This document shows positions 1 to 7,848 of a DNA stretch of 64,000 bases, one piece after another. The position numbers and the translations under genes are program-made. Position 1 is the stretch's first letter. Every line of letters begins with the position of its first letter. This DNA is from CAKSQF01 sp963628435 (GTDB lineage: Bacteria; Bacillota; Clostridia; Oscillospirales; CAG-272): NCBI GenBank assembly GCA_963628435.1, contig CAVGEY010000001.1:98352-162351 (forward strand), read 5' to 3'. The notes below the pieces were generated by a model. The model ran no database searches and had not been told where the DNA came from. It saw only the letters and a list, made by a program, of their open reading frames with translations.

Positions 1-395
1 AATGTTTCCGCCGATACCGGGTATTTGCCTTTTGCGGGATCGTTCAGTATCGCCTTGTTTCCGCGAAATCCGTCGAGAACGACGAAGTGGTTGAGATTCC
101 AATGTATGATGCAGGGGAATTTTCCCTCTTTTTTGAGCGTTTCGGGCTCATAACGAAAGGCCTTGGCAACAAGTCCGTAGCTTCTTGCGGCACGGAGAAT
201 GTTTTTCGCTTTCGAGCCGTCGCGCGATACGCCGCAGTCCGAGCGTATCTGTTCGAGCGGCACCCATTTTTCGTAATACGCGAGTATCATCGTAAGGCAG
301 GCGGCACCGCATTCGAGCGCCTCCATCTGCATAACCACGGGTACATTCGCAACGCCGTTTTTTATCGGTTGTTTTATGTGTTTGGATTTTCCCAT
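1..395 (-). CDS. C39-peptidase ABC exporter of the NHLM bacteriocin type, N-terminal part (truncated by window edge)
   Basis: Reading the minus strand from the ATG at 395 gives 131 codons that run off the window. They form a peptidase C39 domain: catalytic Cys29 in QMEALECGAACL, His103 in NHFVVLDG and Asp119 in LNDPAKGK. In this family the N-terminal protease cleaves double-glycine leaders as the membrane and ATPase domains (off-window here) export the peptide. The start lies 17 bases after the secretion-protein stop, so the two are co-transcribed from the promoter at 968-996. The two double-glycine peptides upstream are its likely substrates. The C39 assignment is secure; the membrane and ATPase parts are inferred from family architecture. 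Confidence 0.88.
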   Translation of the reverse strand, partial: MGKSKHIKQPIKNGVANVPVVMQMEALECGAACLTMILAYYEKWVPLEQIRSDCGVSRDGSKAKNILRAARSYGLVAKAFRYEPETLKKEGKFPCIIHWNLNHFVVLDGFRGNKAILNDPAKGKYPVSAET

Positions 396-412
396 AATTC
401 AGGTACCCCGCG

Positions 413-913
413 TCAGTTGAAGATAAACGACATGGGCGAAATGATTTCGATGACTATTTTCGCGCTGTATACGCCCGATTCGGCCGCGCTTTCCGACGGC
501 GGCGTCAGCGATATTTCGTATACCCGATCGTCATCCGAAATGCCGCCGAGGAGAGATTTCGCGCGTTCGCTGCCGGTAAGAAGAGAACAGTCTTTTACAG
601 AGAGACTCTGCGAAACAGTCCGGACGGTATAGACATAATCGCCGATTTTTACCTGCCTGCCCTCGGCCACACGGGAGACCGCTTCGGCATCGGTAAGATA
701 GCATACCGGATTTTCACCGTCGATTACAGCGACGGCGTCAACGGTTGTTTCGAGTTTTCCCATGACACCCCATACGCAGACGCCGACAAGCAGGATTATC
801 ACCGCGAGCAGAGCCGCCCAGACACCGGGATTTGTCACCTTGATGTATTCGTTGAGTTGTTCCGGAGACGAAATTTTTTTCATTGCGCTTTCGCGAAACA
901 GCTTATTCTCCAT
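413..913 (-). CDS. Short NHLM-type secretion protein (HlyD-like adaptor)
   Basis: A 166-residue protein with the typical opening of NHLM bacteriocin secretion proteins: a charged start, then SSPEQLNEYIKVTNPGVW, then one membrane helix at about residues 31-52. The rest would lie outside the membrane and would couple the C39 ABC exporter to the envelope. It is shorter than the NHLM/HlyD adaptors I know and I see no long coiled-coil hairpin, so it may be a reduced adaptor. It is first in an operon with the C39 exporter (17-base gap) and has its own consensus promoter at 968-996. AAAGG at 927-931 lies 13 bases from the ATG, a spacing seen repeatedly in this genome. Confidence 0.8.
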   Translation of the reverse strand: MENKLFRESAMKKISSPEQLNEYIKVTNPGVWAALLAVIILLVGVCVWGVMGKLETTVDAVAVIDGENPVCYLTDAEAVSRVAEGRQVKIGDYVYTVRTVSQSLSVKDCSLLTGSERAKSLLGGISDDDRVYEISLTPPSESAAESGVYSAKIVIEIISPMSFIFN

Positions 914-967
914 GGCTATGACCGTACCTTTCCGAATAAAATGGCACCGATAAACACTTTTTTATAT

Positions 968-996
968 ATTCTACACAAAAACCAATGCTGTGTCAA
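968..996 (-). promoter_or_regulatory. Sigma-A promoter of the peptide exporter operon
   Basis: On the minus strand TTGACA (plus 991-996) and TAGAAT (plus 968-973) are separated by exactly 17 bases. The promoter lies after the hairpin that follows the precursor gene and about 55 bases before the secretion-protein start, so exporter and peptides can be transcribed separately. Confidence 0.8.
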
Positions 997-1045
997 GCAA
1001 TACTGCCGATATTTTGCCACAGCTCTCAATAAATTGCTGTGAATA

Positions 1046-1080
1046 GGGCGGGGCAACGTATTTTCTACGAAGTCCCGCCC
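1046..1080 (-). terminator. GC-rich hairpin downstream of the double-glycine peptide gene
   Basis: GGGCGGG (1046-1052) pairs with CCCGCCC (1074-1080), with an inner CGTA/TACG pairing at 1057-1060 and 1066-1069. It follows the stop of the minus-strand gene at 1094. There is no good T run, so termination may be partial, or the hairpin may protect the transcript end. Confidence 0.5.
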
Positions 1081-1093
1081 GTACTTTGTCCGT

Positions 1094-1390
1094 TTATTCG
1101 ATTCGGCCGCCTTTTTTGCGGATTTTGTTGTTCTCAAACCAAACTCTGTCTTTTTCGGCTCCGCAGGATGCGCAGAATACCGACAGCCCGTCTTCCGACA
1201 GAGCCCAGGCGGTGTCTATTCCGCAGGCCGCACAATAGCAGAGAAACTCGGACACGGCGCTTGCCGCCACGTCGATTTTCGGATGGCGCAGTCTGATTAC
1301 CGCACCGCCCGCAACGCCGTTAAGTTCCTCGTCATCGAGTTCGGCGCCGACTTTCCGCTCTTCTTTTGTGTTTTTTTCGTCTTTTTTCAT
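1094..1390 (-). CDS. Double-glycine leader peptide with two CxxC pairs (secreted peptide precursor A)
   Basis: A 98-residue protein with a charged leader ending ELDDEELNGVAGG; the GG at residues 28-29 is the expected C39 cleavage point. The remaining 69 residues carry CYCAACG and FCASCG, two CxxC pairs about 25 residues apart, like a zinc ribbon rather than a heavily modified lantibiotic core. GGAGG precedes the ATG at good spacing. It lies between precursor B and the exporter operon, so export by the C39 transporter is the natural inference. No LanM, cyclodehydratase or other obvious modifying enzyme lies beside it. The core's activity is unknown. Confidence 0.75.
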   Translation of the reverse strand: MKKDEKNTKEERKVGAELDDEELNGVAGGAVIRLRHPKIDVAASAVSEFLCYCAACGIDTAWALSEDGLSVFCASCGAEKDRVWFENNKIRKKGGRIE

Positions 1391-1500
1391 GAAACCTCCG
1401 ATGTGTCTTGCCTTTTCCGATGCAGACCTTTTTCGTCATGCGCACCTTTTTCACGGCTTTTATTTTCGGATACCGTACCGTCGCCGCCGCGACCGATAAA

Positions 1501-1533
1501 GGGAAGTCTGAAAATCCGTTTTTCAGACTTCCC
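1501..1533 (-). terminator. Long perfect hairpin between the two peptide precursor genes
   Basis: GGGAAGTCTGAAAA (1501-1514) pairs perfectly with TTTTCAGACTTCCC (1520-1533) around a 5-base loop. It lies about 110 bases downstream of the precursor B stop on the minus strand. It is followed only by CTTTAT, so it may act as a weak terminator or an mRNA-processing element that sets the ratio of the two precursors. Confidence 0.5.
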
Positions 1534-1641
1534 CAAAGTCTTGTAAGCATTTCGTCGCGGAGCGTTTTGCGCATTTCGGATAAAAACCGCCGTATATCTG
1601 TACGGGTGAAATGATTTTACGCTCAAACGATATTCGTGTTT

Positions 1642-1944
1642 TTATTTTTTATGGTCGTCGGTGCAGTACCAGTTTTTGTCGACCTGCGAACTGCTCGCGC
1701 AGTTCATACAGCACGCAACCAGACCGCATTTGTCGCATATATGTGCAAGTCTGTTTGCTCCGCGGACAGTGGATGTTTTATTGCCGCAGAATTTGCAGAC
1801 AAAATATCTGCATATATTTGAGCTCGGGTAGTCGATCTGCTCGCCCGCATAGTATTCTTTGCCGCCCGACACCTTGTCGAGATCTTCTTCGGAAAGCTCT
1901 CTGATTTCCCCGGTTTTATCAAGCTGTTTTCTGTTCTTCTCCAT
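1642..1944 (-). CDS. Double-glycine leader Cys-rich peptide (secreted peptide precursor B)
   Basis: A 100-residue protein whose leader contains RELSEEDLDKVSGG, with GG at residues 27-28 as the C39 cleavage site. The 72-residue core is very rich in Cys: CRYFVCKFCG, CDKCG, CCMNC and a final YC. The spacing recalls a double zinc ribbon or a disulfide-rich fold. A strong AAGGAGG site precedes the ATG. The gene starts 12 bases after the stop of the upstream hydrolase, so it is in that transcription unit. It shares leader design and CxxCG spacing with precursor A but little core sequence, suggesting two members of a family. Function unknown; a bacteriocin-like role is inferred from leader and exporter only. 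Confidence 0.77.
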   Translation of the reverse strand: MEKNRKQLDKTGEIRELSEEDLDKVSGGKEYYAGEQIDYPSSNICRYFVCKFCGNKTSTVRGANRLAHICDKCGLVACCMNCASSSQVDKNWYCTDDHKK

Positions 1945-1956
1945 AATCTGCCTCCT

Positions 1957-3078
1957 TTAATTCTGTGTTTTTATTTCGTTTGTCGCCAGCTTATAGCCCG
2001 TAACATCGTCCCAGTTTCTGCGGATAACGATGTCGAGCGTAAGATCGGTGTTGTTGAAATCTATCGACCACTGCGTGTTGCTTGTGATAATGTCGTCATT
2101 CGGCTCCTGAGACGATGCCCTCAGCGCCGTCCAAACGGTATCGACCGTGAGCTTTCCTTTTTGCTCTTCGAATACATTAAGTACGGCATCGTAACGCTCT
2201 TTGCCGTGTCCGTAAATGTCGTTCTTTTGATTCGGAAGCACCTTTTCGATGTAGAGTGCGTAAAAATTCGTTATGGCGTTTATCGGGGTATCGACAAGCT
2301 CTCTCGAATCGCTTTCGCAGTCATATTCGACAACTCTGCCGTCGCCCGAGGCGTCGGTGATGTAATAGTGATAATCTCTTCCGCTTGAGGCGAACATATC
2401 GTATTTGCGGAGGAGTTCCACCGCCTCTTCGGTCGTTGCCGCTCTGTCAAGCACCAGACGTATGGCGATTGACGGCGAAATCGTCTGTTTGCCCGTGTCC
2501 TGATGCACCGCCTCGCTGTCAAGCGTCAGCACGGCGATTGACACTCCTTTTTCGTTCATTCCGTCAAGACAGATGAAGGGAGCGGTAAGGCTCGACAGCC
2601 TGCTCTTTATGTTTTGGTCGGGTGTGTTTGCCCTGACATTGTTCAGCGCCGCAAACGCGACCGATTTGTAGCCGTCTTTCGGCGAGCAGTAAACGAGCAT
2701 CGCCGAGGTGTTGTCCTTGAAATCGTAGTTGCGTCCCATATGCACATCGCCGTCGTCCGTTGTCAGCGTGAAGGCGGTGCAGGCGAATTTCGGCGCCTCG
2801 ATTTTCACGGGAAGGAGGGGAAGCGCCTCGCTCAGTATGGCATCAATCATCGTTTGGTCGTCTTTGATGCCGTAGTCGATTATGTCGTCGATGCTGTAAT
2901 CGTATTTGACATCCATGCGGTAGAGATTGTATCCGTCGGCATAATCGGTCAGCTGTTCCATGCTGCCTATGGTCTGCAGACGGGTAAAGTAAATTCCGAT
3001 GAATGTCAGCAGGGCGGCAAGGAGCAGGGCCGCCGCGACGCACAGCGATATGAGCAGTATTTTGTTCTGTTTTTTCAT
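1957..3078 (-). CDS. Membrane-anchored Ntn-type linear amide C-N hydrolase (C45/choloylglycine hydrolase-like)
   Basis: A 373-residue protein with one N-terminal membrane helix (about residues 8-31), then a catalytic domain whose probable nucleophile is Cys100 (FACTAFTLTT), followed by the hallmark GRNYDF at 115-120. In C45/C59 families such a Cys becomes N-terminal by self-cleavage and then hydrolyses linear amides such as acyl-amino acids, penicillins or conjugated bile acids. The helix would place the catalytic part outside the cytoplasm. It is the first gene of the precursor operon, so it may trim or deacylate an exported product, or the proximity may be incidental. AAAGG at 3094-3098 is 15 bases from the ATG, unusually long. 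The exact substrate cannot be told from sequence. Confidence 0.75.
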   Translation of the reverse strand: MKKQNKILLISLCVAAALLLAALLTFIGIYFTRLQTIGSMEQLTDYADGYNLYRMDVKYDYSIDDIIDYGIKDDQTMIDAILSEALPLLPVKIEAPKFACTAFTLTTDDGDVHMGRNYDFKDNTSAMLVYCSPKDGYKSVAFAALNNVRANTPDQNIKSRLSSLTAPFICLDGMNEKGVSIAVLTLDSEAVHQDTGKQTISPSIAIRLVLDRAATTEEAVELLRKYDMFASSGRDYHYYITDASGDGRVVEYDCESDSRELVDTPINAITNFYALYIEKVLPNQKNDIYGHGKERYDAVLNVFEEQKGKLTVDTVWTALRASSQEPNDDIITSNTQWSIDFNNTDLTLDIVIRRNWDDVTGYKLATNEIKTQN

Positions 3079-3164
3079 TTTTCGGTTACCGTACCTTTCC
3101 TCGTAATATTCGTGTTCGGAAAAAATGTTTTCGGACTTGCTTTTCGCGGGGGGAGGGCACTTGC

Positions 3165-3203
3165 GATTTTGACATTTGCCGGAGCTGCTTTCCCGTCAAA
3201 ATC
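3165..3203. repeat. Inverted repeat GATTTTGAC / GTCAAAATC in the leader of the hydrolase-peptide operon
   Basis: GATTTTGAC at 3165-3173 is exactly mirrored by GTCAAAATC at 3195-3203 across 21 bases. It lies about 90-125 bases upstream of the hydrolase start and downstream of the TATAAT at 3260-3265, so it would be transcribed. It could be a protein-binding site or an RNA hairpin. Confidence 0.45.
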
Positions 3204-3259
3204 ATCGCCGGTCTGTTGCCCGGAGGCTGCTTTTACGTTTGAATCTGTTCTGCAACATT

Positions 3260-3265
3260 ATTATA
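3260..3265 (-). promoter_or_regulatory. Candidate -10 element for the hydrolase-peptide operon
   Basis: The minus strand reads TATAAT here, about 180 bases upstream of the hydrolase start. I see no acceptable -35 hexamer at 16-18 bases, so an activator would be needed or the match is fortuitous. Confidence 0.35.
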
Positions 3266-3402
3266 CGGCAGTGTCCGTAACCGACGCGTAACCGCAAGCC
3301 GAATTTTATCAGGGCATTCGTGCCAAATTTTTCTTTGAAAATTGTGCAGGCTGAACAAAAAGCAGAAAAATTTATAAAACGGGGGAATTTATGTGTTAAA
3401 TA

Positions 3403-3411
3403 TGCTATAAT
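3403..3411 (+). promoter_or_regulatory. Extended -10 promoter of the sulfatase-hexuronate operon
   Basis: TGC followed by TATAAT (3406-3411) is a canonical extended -10. The -35 position is poor, as often with extended -10 promoters. It sits 66 bases before the TTG start of the maturase and is the only promoter-like element I found for the following 12.6 kb unit. Confidence 0.55.
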
Positions 3412-3477
3412 ATCGGTGTATGTCCGAACGGCTTTTCGAATAAGGCCGCATGCCTGAAAATATCGGAGGGAAATGAT

Positions 3478-4593
3478 TTGCCGCCAATCAGTATTATGGT
3501 GAAACCGGTATCGGGCGCCTGCAATTTAAGGTGCAGATACTGCTTCTACGCCGACGTGGCGAGCCGCCGCGAGACCGCGAATTTCGGCGTGATGTCAAAA
3601 AAGACGCTTGACGATCTCGTGCGCAGAGCGTTTGCATACGCCGACGGCGAAATCTCTTTTGCCTTCCAGGGCGGCGAGCCGACTCTTGCGGGAATCGATT
3701 TTTACAGAGAATTTCTCGGGCTCGAGCGCCGCTACAATACGCGCGGACTGAAAATCACGAACGCTATACAGACAAACTGCTTTAATATCGATGACGAATG
3801 GATAAAACTTTTCCGCGACGGAAATTTTCTTGTCGGAGTATCTCTTGACGGAACGCGTGAGCTGCATGACAGCTGCCGTCTTGACGCGGCGGGCGGAAAA
3901 ACATTCGACCGCGTTCTCGAAAATATCGGTCTTCTGCGCGGCGGCAAAGTCGAATACAATATTCTCTGCGTGGTAAACGGCGGGATCGCGAAAAGACCGA
4001 ACGAGGTTTTCGACACCCTTCGGGAGCATCGTTATCTTCAGTTTATCCCCTGCCTTGACGGCTTTGACGGCGGCACGAACGAATGGTCGCTCGATGCCGA
4101 AGATTACGGAAGATTTCTTGTCGGACTTTTCGACAGATACGAGGCGGCGTGGAAATGCGGCAGTCCGGTCAGCATACGCATTTTCGATAACTGGATCGGT
4201 ATGCTGCTCGGCGAGCCGCCCGAAAACTGCGCGCTTGCCGGATTCTGCGGAAAATATTTTCTCGTCGAGGCCGACGGAAGCGTCTATCCCTGCGATTTTT
4301 ATGTGCTTGACAAATGGAAAATGGGGAATGTCCGCGAGTCCTCTTTCTTCAGGCTCGCAAATTCCGAAATTTCCGAAAAATTCGGAAACGAGTCGAAAAT
4401 TTTGCATCCCGACTGCGAAAACTGCAAATGGTATTTCATCTGCCGCGGCGGATGCAAGCGCGACTGCGAGCCGGTCTGCGGCGGGAAACGCTCGGCAAAC
4501 CGACTTTGCAAAGGTCATAAAATCTTTTTCGAAGAACGCTTTGACAGAATGCTCGCGATGGCGAAGAAAATCGCGGGCGGCGTAAACTTATAG
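3478..4593 (+). CDS. Anaerobic sulfatase-maturating enzyme (radical SAM/SPASM)
   Basis: A 371-residue radical SAM enzyme that oxidises the active-site Cys of sulfatases to formylglycine without oxygen. Cys15, Cys19 and Cys22 in CNLRCRYCFY bind the SAM cluster; FQGGEPTLAG is the SAM-binding region; the C-terminal SPASM part has GSVYPCDFYVLDKWKMGN and ENCKWYFICRGGCKRDC, which bind two auxiliary clusters. Length and motif order match characterised clostridial anSMEs closely. The start is TTG with GGAGGG at 3465-3470, seven bases upstream; the ATG at 3473 is in another frame and stops quickly. It heads an operon containing three Cys-type sulfatases, its obvious clients. The nearby Cys-rich secreted peptides make a second role conceivable but unsupported. 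Confidence 0.93.
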   Translation: MPPISIMVKPVSGACNLRCRYCFYADVASRRETANFGVMSKKTLDDLVRRAFAYADGEISFAFQGGEPTLAGIDFYREFLGLERRYNTRGLKITNAIQTNCFNIDDEWIKLFRDGNFLVGVSLDGTRELHDSCRLDAAGGKTFDRVLENIGLLRGGKVEYNILCVVNGGIAKRPNEVFDTLREHRYLQFIPCLDGFDGGTNEWSLDAEDYGRFLVGLFDRYEAAWKCGSPVSIRIFDNWIGMLLGEPPENCALAGFCGKYFLVEADGSVYPCDFYVLDKWKMGNVRESSFFRLANSEISEKFGNESKILHPDCENCKWYFICRGGCKRDCEPVCGGKRSANRLCKGHKIFFEERFDRMLAMAKKIAGGVNL

Positions 4594-4678
4594 TATACAA
4601 TATATTATTATCTTTGGCACAGAATCACGAAATCCGCGAACTTTTTTTGATTTTCGCACATAAGGAGAGAACAAACCG

Positions 4679-6157
4679 ATGGAAAAAAAGGAAAGAAAGC
4701 CGAATATTCTTTGGATCTGCACCGACCAGCAGCGCTTCGACAGTCTCGGCTGCTGCGGCAATCGCTATGTCAGAACTCCGAATATCGATGCGCTGGCAAA
4801 AGAGGGCGTGCTTTTAAGCCGCGCTTATGTGCAGTCTCCGGTGTGCGCGCCGAGCAGAGCGAGCTTTCTGTCGGGAAGATATCCGCATACCTGCGGAGTC
4901 CGTCAGAACGGACAGAATATACCGGAGTCCGAGCGGCTGATTCCGAGAATTTTCGCCGATAACGGATATGTCTGCGGACTGTCGGGCAAGCTGCATATCA
5001 GCGCCTGCCATCCGTCGGTCTGCCCCGATATCGAGCGCAGAATCGATGACGGATACTCGTTTTTCTCATGGTCGCATCATCCCGCAAAAGCGGGGAAAGG
5101 GAACTGGAGCCGAAACGATTACTCGAACCGGCTTCTGTCGCAGTCGGTCGAATATCATACCGAGCCGATGCCCGAATGCCGCTTTGTGAATGTCGGAATG
5201 CCCGCGGAGTACAGCCAGACCAAATGGTGCTTTGACGAGGCGATCCGCTTTATCGGAATGCAGGACGAGAGTTCGCCCTGGCTCTTTTCGCTGAACTGCT
5301 ACGATCCGCACCACCCGTTCGATCCGCCCGCCGAATATTTCGACAGATACCGCGATATTATCGATGAAATTCCGCTTCCCGAATATATCCCCGGTGAGCT
5401 TGACGAAAAGCCGATATTTCAGAAAATCGACCATAACGGCGCATACGAAATGAAGGGCAACTACCCGTATGACGAGATGACCGAGCGCGATCACAGATAT
5501 ATTACCGCCGCATATTACGCGATGGTCGATCAGATTGACGCGAATGTCGGCAGAATCGTCGAATATCTGAAATCGACGGGCAGATACGAAAACACGGTTA
5601 TAATTTTCACCTCCGATCACGGGGAAAGCCTCGGCGATCACGGAATCTATCTGAAAGGGCCGTACTGCTATGAATCGGCGGTTCACGTGCCGTTTGTGAT
5701 AAGCTATCCGGGGCATACCCTGAGGGGAGTCCGCCGGGATGCGCTTGTCGAGATGATCGACATCGCACCGACTCTCTGCGAAGCGGCACAAATCGCCGCA
5801 CCCCCGTCATTTCAGGGAAAATCATTCTATAAACTGATAACAGACGCCGATATGCCCGATTATCACCGCGGCAGCGTCTATTCGGAATATTACAACTCGA
5901 ATATCAACCACAGAAATCCGCTTGCGTTTGTCACTATGGTTTCCGACGGACACCGAAAACTCGTGAAGGCGCACGCCGCCGACGGCGAAAGTCCGCTCGG
6001 AGGAGAGCTTTACGATCTCGATGCCGATCCGCACGAGCATGTAAATCTCTATAACAAACCCGAATATACCGAAATGAAAGCCGGAATGCTCGAACTTCTC
6101 GCCGATAAAACGGCGCAGACGCTCGATCCGCTGCCCGAACGCCGTTCGTTCTGGTAA
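4679..6157 (+). CDS. Sulfatase 1 (S1 family, Cys-type, cytoplasmic)
   Basis: A 492-residue alkaline-phosphatase-superfamily sulfatase that hydrolyses sulfate esters on sugars. The formylglycine motif is CAPSR with Cys56 (SPVCAPSRASFLSGRYP). Metal-site segments are CTDQQRFDSLG near the N-terminus and FTSDHGESLGDHG in the middle; the C-terminus carries the usual LYDLDADPHEHVNL strand. There is no signal peptide, so desulfation happens in the cytoplasm after uptake. AAGGAG precedes the ATG by about 11 bases. It follows the maturase by 85 bases and precedes sulfatase 2 by 68. Substrate position and sugar cannot be read from sequence; the context suggests sulfated rhamnose/uronate oligosaccharides. 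Confidence 0.92.
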   Translation: MEKKERKPNILWICTDQQRFDSLGCCGNRYVRTPNIDALAKEGVLLSRAYVQSPVCAPSRASFLSGRYPHTCGVRQNGQNIPESERLIPRIFADNGYVCGLSGKLHISACHPSVCPDIERRIDDGYSFFSWSHHPAKAGKGNWSRNDYSNRLLSQSVEYHTEPMPECRFVNVGMPAEYSQTKWCFDEAIRFIGMQDESSPWLFSLNCYDPHHPFDPPAEYFDRYRDIIDEIPLPEYIPGELDEKPIFQKIDHNGAYEMKGNYPYDEMTERDHRYITAAYYAMVDQIDANVGRIVEYLKSTGRYENTVIIFTSDHGESLGDHGIYLKGPYCYESAVHVPFVISYPGHTLRGVRRDALVEMIDIAPTLCEAAQIAAPPSFQGKSFYKLITDADMPDYHRGSVYSEYYNSNINHRNPLAFVTMVSDGHRKLVKAHAADGESPLGGELYDLDADPHEHVNLYNKPEYTEMKAGMLELLADKTAQTLDPLPERRSFW

Positions 6158-6225
6158 AATCGGCGCATCGGGATGTCATCGTGCGGCGGTAACACGAAAA
6201 TTATCCGAAAGGAAAAGGTCGGAAA

Positions 6226-7797
6226 ATGGAAAATACGGCGAGCTTAAAAAAACCGAACATAGTAATCGTTATGACCGATCAGCAGAGAGCCGATCTGCGA
6301 AAGGGATGCGGATACCCTCTCGACACCATGCCGCATCTCGACCGTTTCGCAAATGAGGGAGTCGAGTTCACAAGGGCGTATACTCCGAATCCCACATGTA
6401 TGCCGGCTCGCGTGAGCCTTTTCACCGGTCGGTATCCGTCATGTCACCGCGTCCGCACGAACCATAACGCCGCCGATGCATATTATACGCGCGATCTGCT
6501 CGATGTTCTGAAAGAAAACGGCTACCGCACCGCGCTGTGCGGAAAAAATCATTCGCACCGCCGTCCCGCCGATTTCGATTTTCACCGTGTGAACGGTCAT
6601 CTCGGATACGAGGGGGAAATAAACCGCAGCGAGAGCGAAAAAGAGTTTGCCGATTTTCTGAAATCGACAAATCACATGGAAACCGACTTCCCGTCGCCCG
6701 GCGGAACCGAGGTTCAGCATCCGTACCGGAATGTGACCGACGCGCTCGATTTCATCGACAGCTGCGAAAAAGACCGGCCGTTCTTCGCGTGGGTGTCATT
6801 TGCCGAGCCGCACAATCCGTATCAGGTTCCGAAACCCTATTTCGATATGTTTCCGCCCGAATCGCTGCCGAATCCCGGAACATCGGCGGAAAATCTCGGC
6901 GCAAAGGGAGATGAATATCCGTGGCTGCGCGGAGTATGGGAAAAGGTACTCGGAGAGGACATCGAAAAGCGCATTCTGAGGGCGCGCTCGAACTATCTCG
7001 GAATGCTCAGACTTATCGACGATCAGTTCGGACGGCTTGTCGAAGGACTTGACCGCAGAGGTCTTTCCGAAAACACGCTTGTGATATTTATGTCGGACCA
7101 CGGAGATTTCGCGGGCGAATACGGACTTATACGCAAGGGAGTCGGACTGTCCGAGCCGCTTATACATATTCCGCTCGCGATGCGCGGGCCGGGTGTGTCT
7201 GCACACGGCAGAATAGACAACGCTTTTGTGAACACGGTCGACATTCTGCCGACAATATGCGATCTGCTCGGCGTCGAAATTCCGTTCGGCGTACAGGGAA
7301 AGAGCCTTCTGCCGCTTACGCTCGGTAAAAGCTGTCCCGAACACGAATACGATACGGGATACAGCGAAAGCGGATTCGGCGGACTTTTCTGGAACGGGCG
7401 CGACAGACTGACTCCGGCGGAAGAAAACGCCTGCGACGAAAAAATGACGCGTTTTGACTGTCTCAACACATGGACACAGTGCGGCACGCTTCGTACGGCG
7501 CTTTGCGGCGATCTGAAAATACAGGCGGATATGTCGGGCAGAGTTTTCTTATACAACCTTAAAGACGATCCTCACGAAATAAACAATCTCGCCGACAATC
7601 CCGGATATGAAAAAGAAAAATGCTTTATGCTCGGAAAGCTCGTTACCGCCGTCCTGCGCGCGGCCGACAGTCTGCCCTCTCCGCGTCACAGATACCGCGT
7701 AAAGCGGCATCCGCGCGGATTTTGGGAGGACGGAGGATATGTTTCGGACGATCCCGGCGTTCACGGATTTCCCGATCTGAAACCGAAATCCGAATAA
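6226..7797 (+). CDS. Sulfatase 2 (S1 family, Cys-type, cytoplasmic)
   Basis: A 523-residue sulfatase with formylglycine motif CMPAR (Cys58, in NPTCMPARVSLFTGRYP), metal-site segments IVMTDQQRADLRKG and FMSDHGDFAGEYG, and the C-terminal LYNLKDDPHEINNL element. It lacks a signal peptide. It is clearly a different subfamily from sulfatase 1: it has Met-Pro-Ala in the active-site motif, and FAGEYG instead of LGDHG after the metal-binding Asp-His-Gly. This suggests a different sulfate position or sugar. It is co-directional with both neighbours at short gaps. Activation by the maturase at 3478 is expected because the motif keeps the CxPxR form. Confidence 0.92.
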   Translation: MENTASLKKPNIVIVMTDQQRADLRKGCGYPLDTMPHLDRFANEGVEFTRAYTPNPTCMPARVSLFTGRYPSCHRVRTNHNAADAYYTRDLLDVLKENGYRTALCGKNHSHRRPADFDFHRVNGHLGYEGEINRSESEKEFADFLKSTNHMETDFPSPGGTEVQHPYRNVTDALDFIDSCEKDRPFFAWVSFAEPHNPYQVPKPYFDMFPPESLPNPGTSAENLGAKGDEYPWLRGVWEKVLGEDIEKRILRARSNYLGMLRLIDDQFGRLVEGLDRRGLSENTLVIFMSDHGDFAGEYGLIRKGVGLSEPLIHIPLAMRGPGVSAHGRIDNAFVNTVDILPTICDLLGVEIPFGVQGKSLLPLTLGKSCPEHEYDTGYSESGFGGLFWNGRDRLTPAEENACDEKMTRFDCLNTWTQCGTLRTALCGDLKIQADMSGRVFLYNLKDDPHEINNLADNPGYEKEKCFMLGKLVTAVLRAADSLPSPRHRYRVKRHPRGFWEDGGYVSDDPGVHGFPDLKPKSE

Positions 7798-7848
7798 AAT
7801 GCAATAAAACCGCCTTATAAAATTTTCGTATAAGCAAAGGAGAAACAA

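Larger units (their letters stand above)
3079..3477. other. Divergent intergenic region between peptide island and sulfatase operon (no gene)
   Basis: About 400 bases without a convincing gene. It holds a TATAAT on the minus strand at 3260-3265 (no good -35), an inverted repeat at 3165-3203 in the presumed leader of the minus-strand operon, and an extended -10 element for the plus strand at 3403-3411. An open frame crossing it on the plus strand is antisense to the hydrolase gene and has no recognisable domain. Confidence 0.6.
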
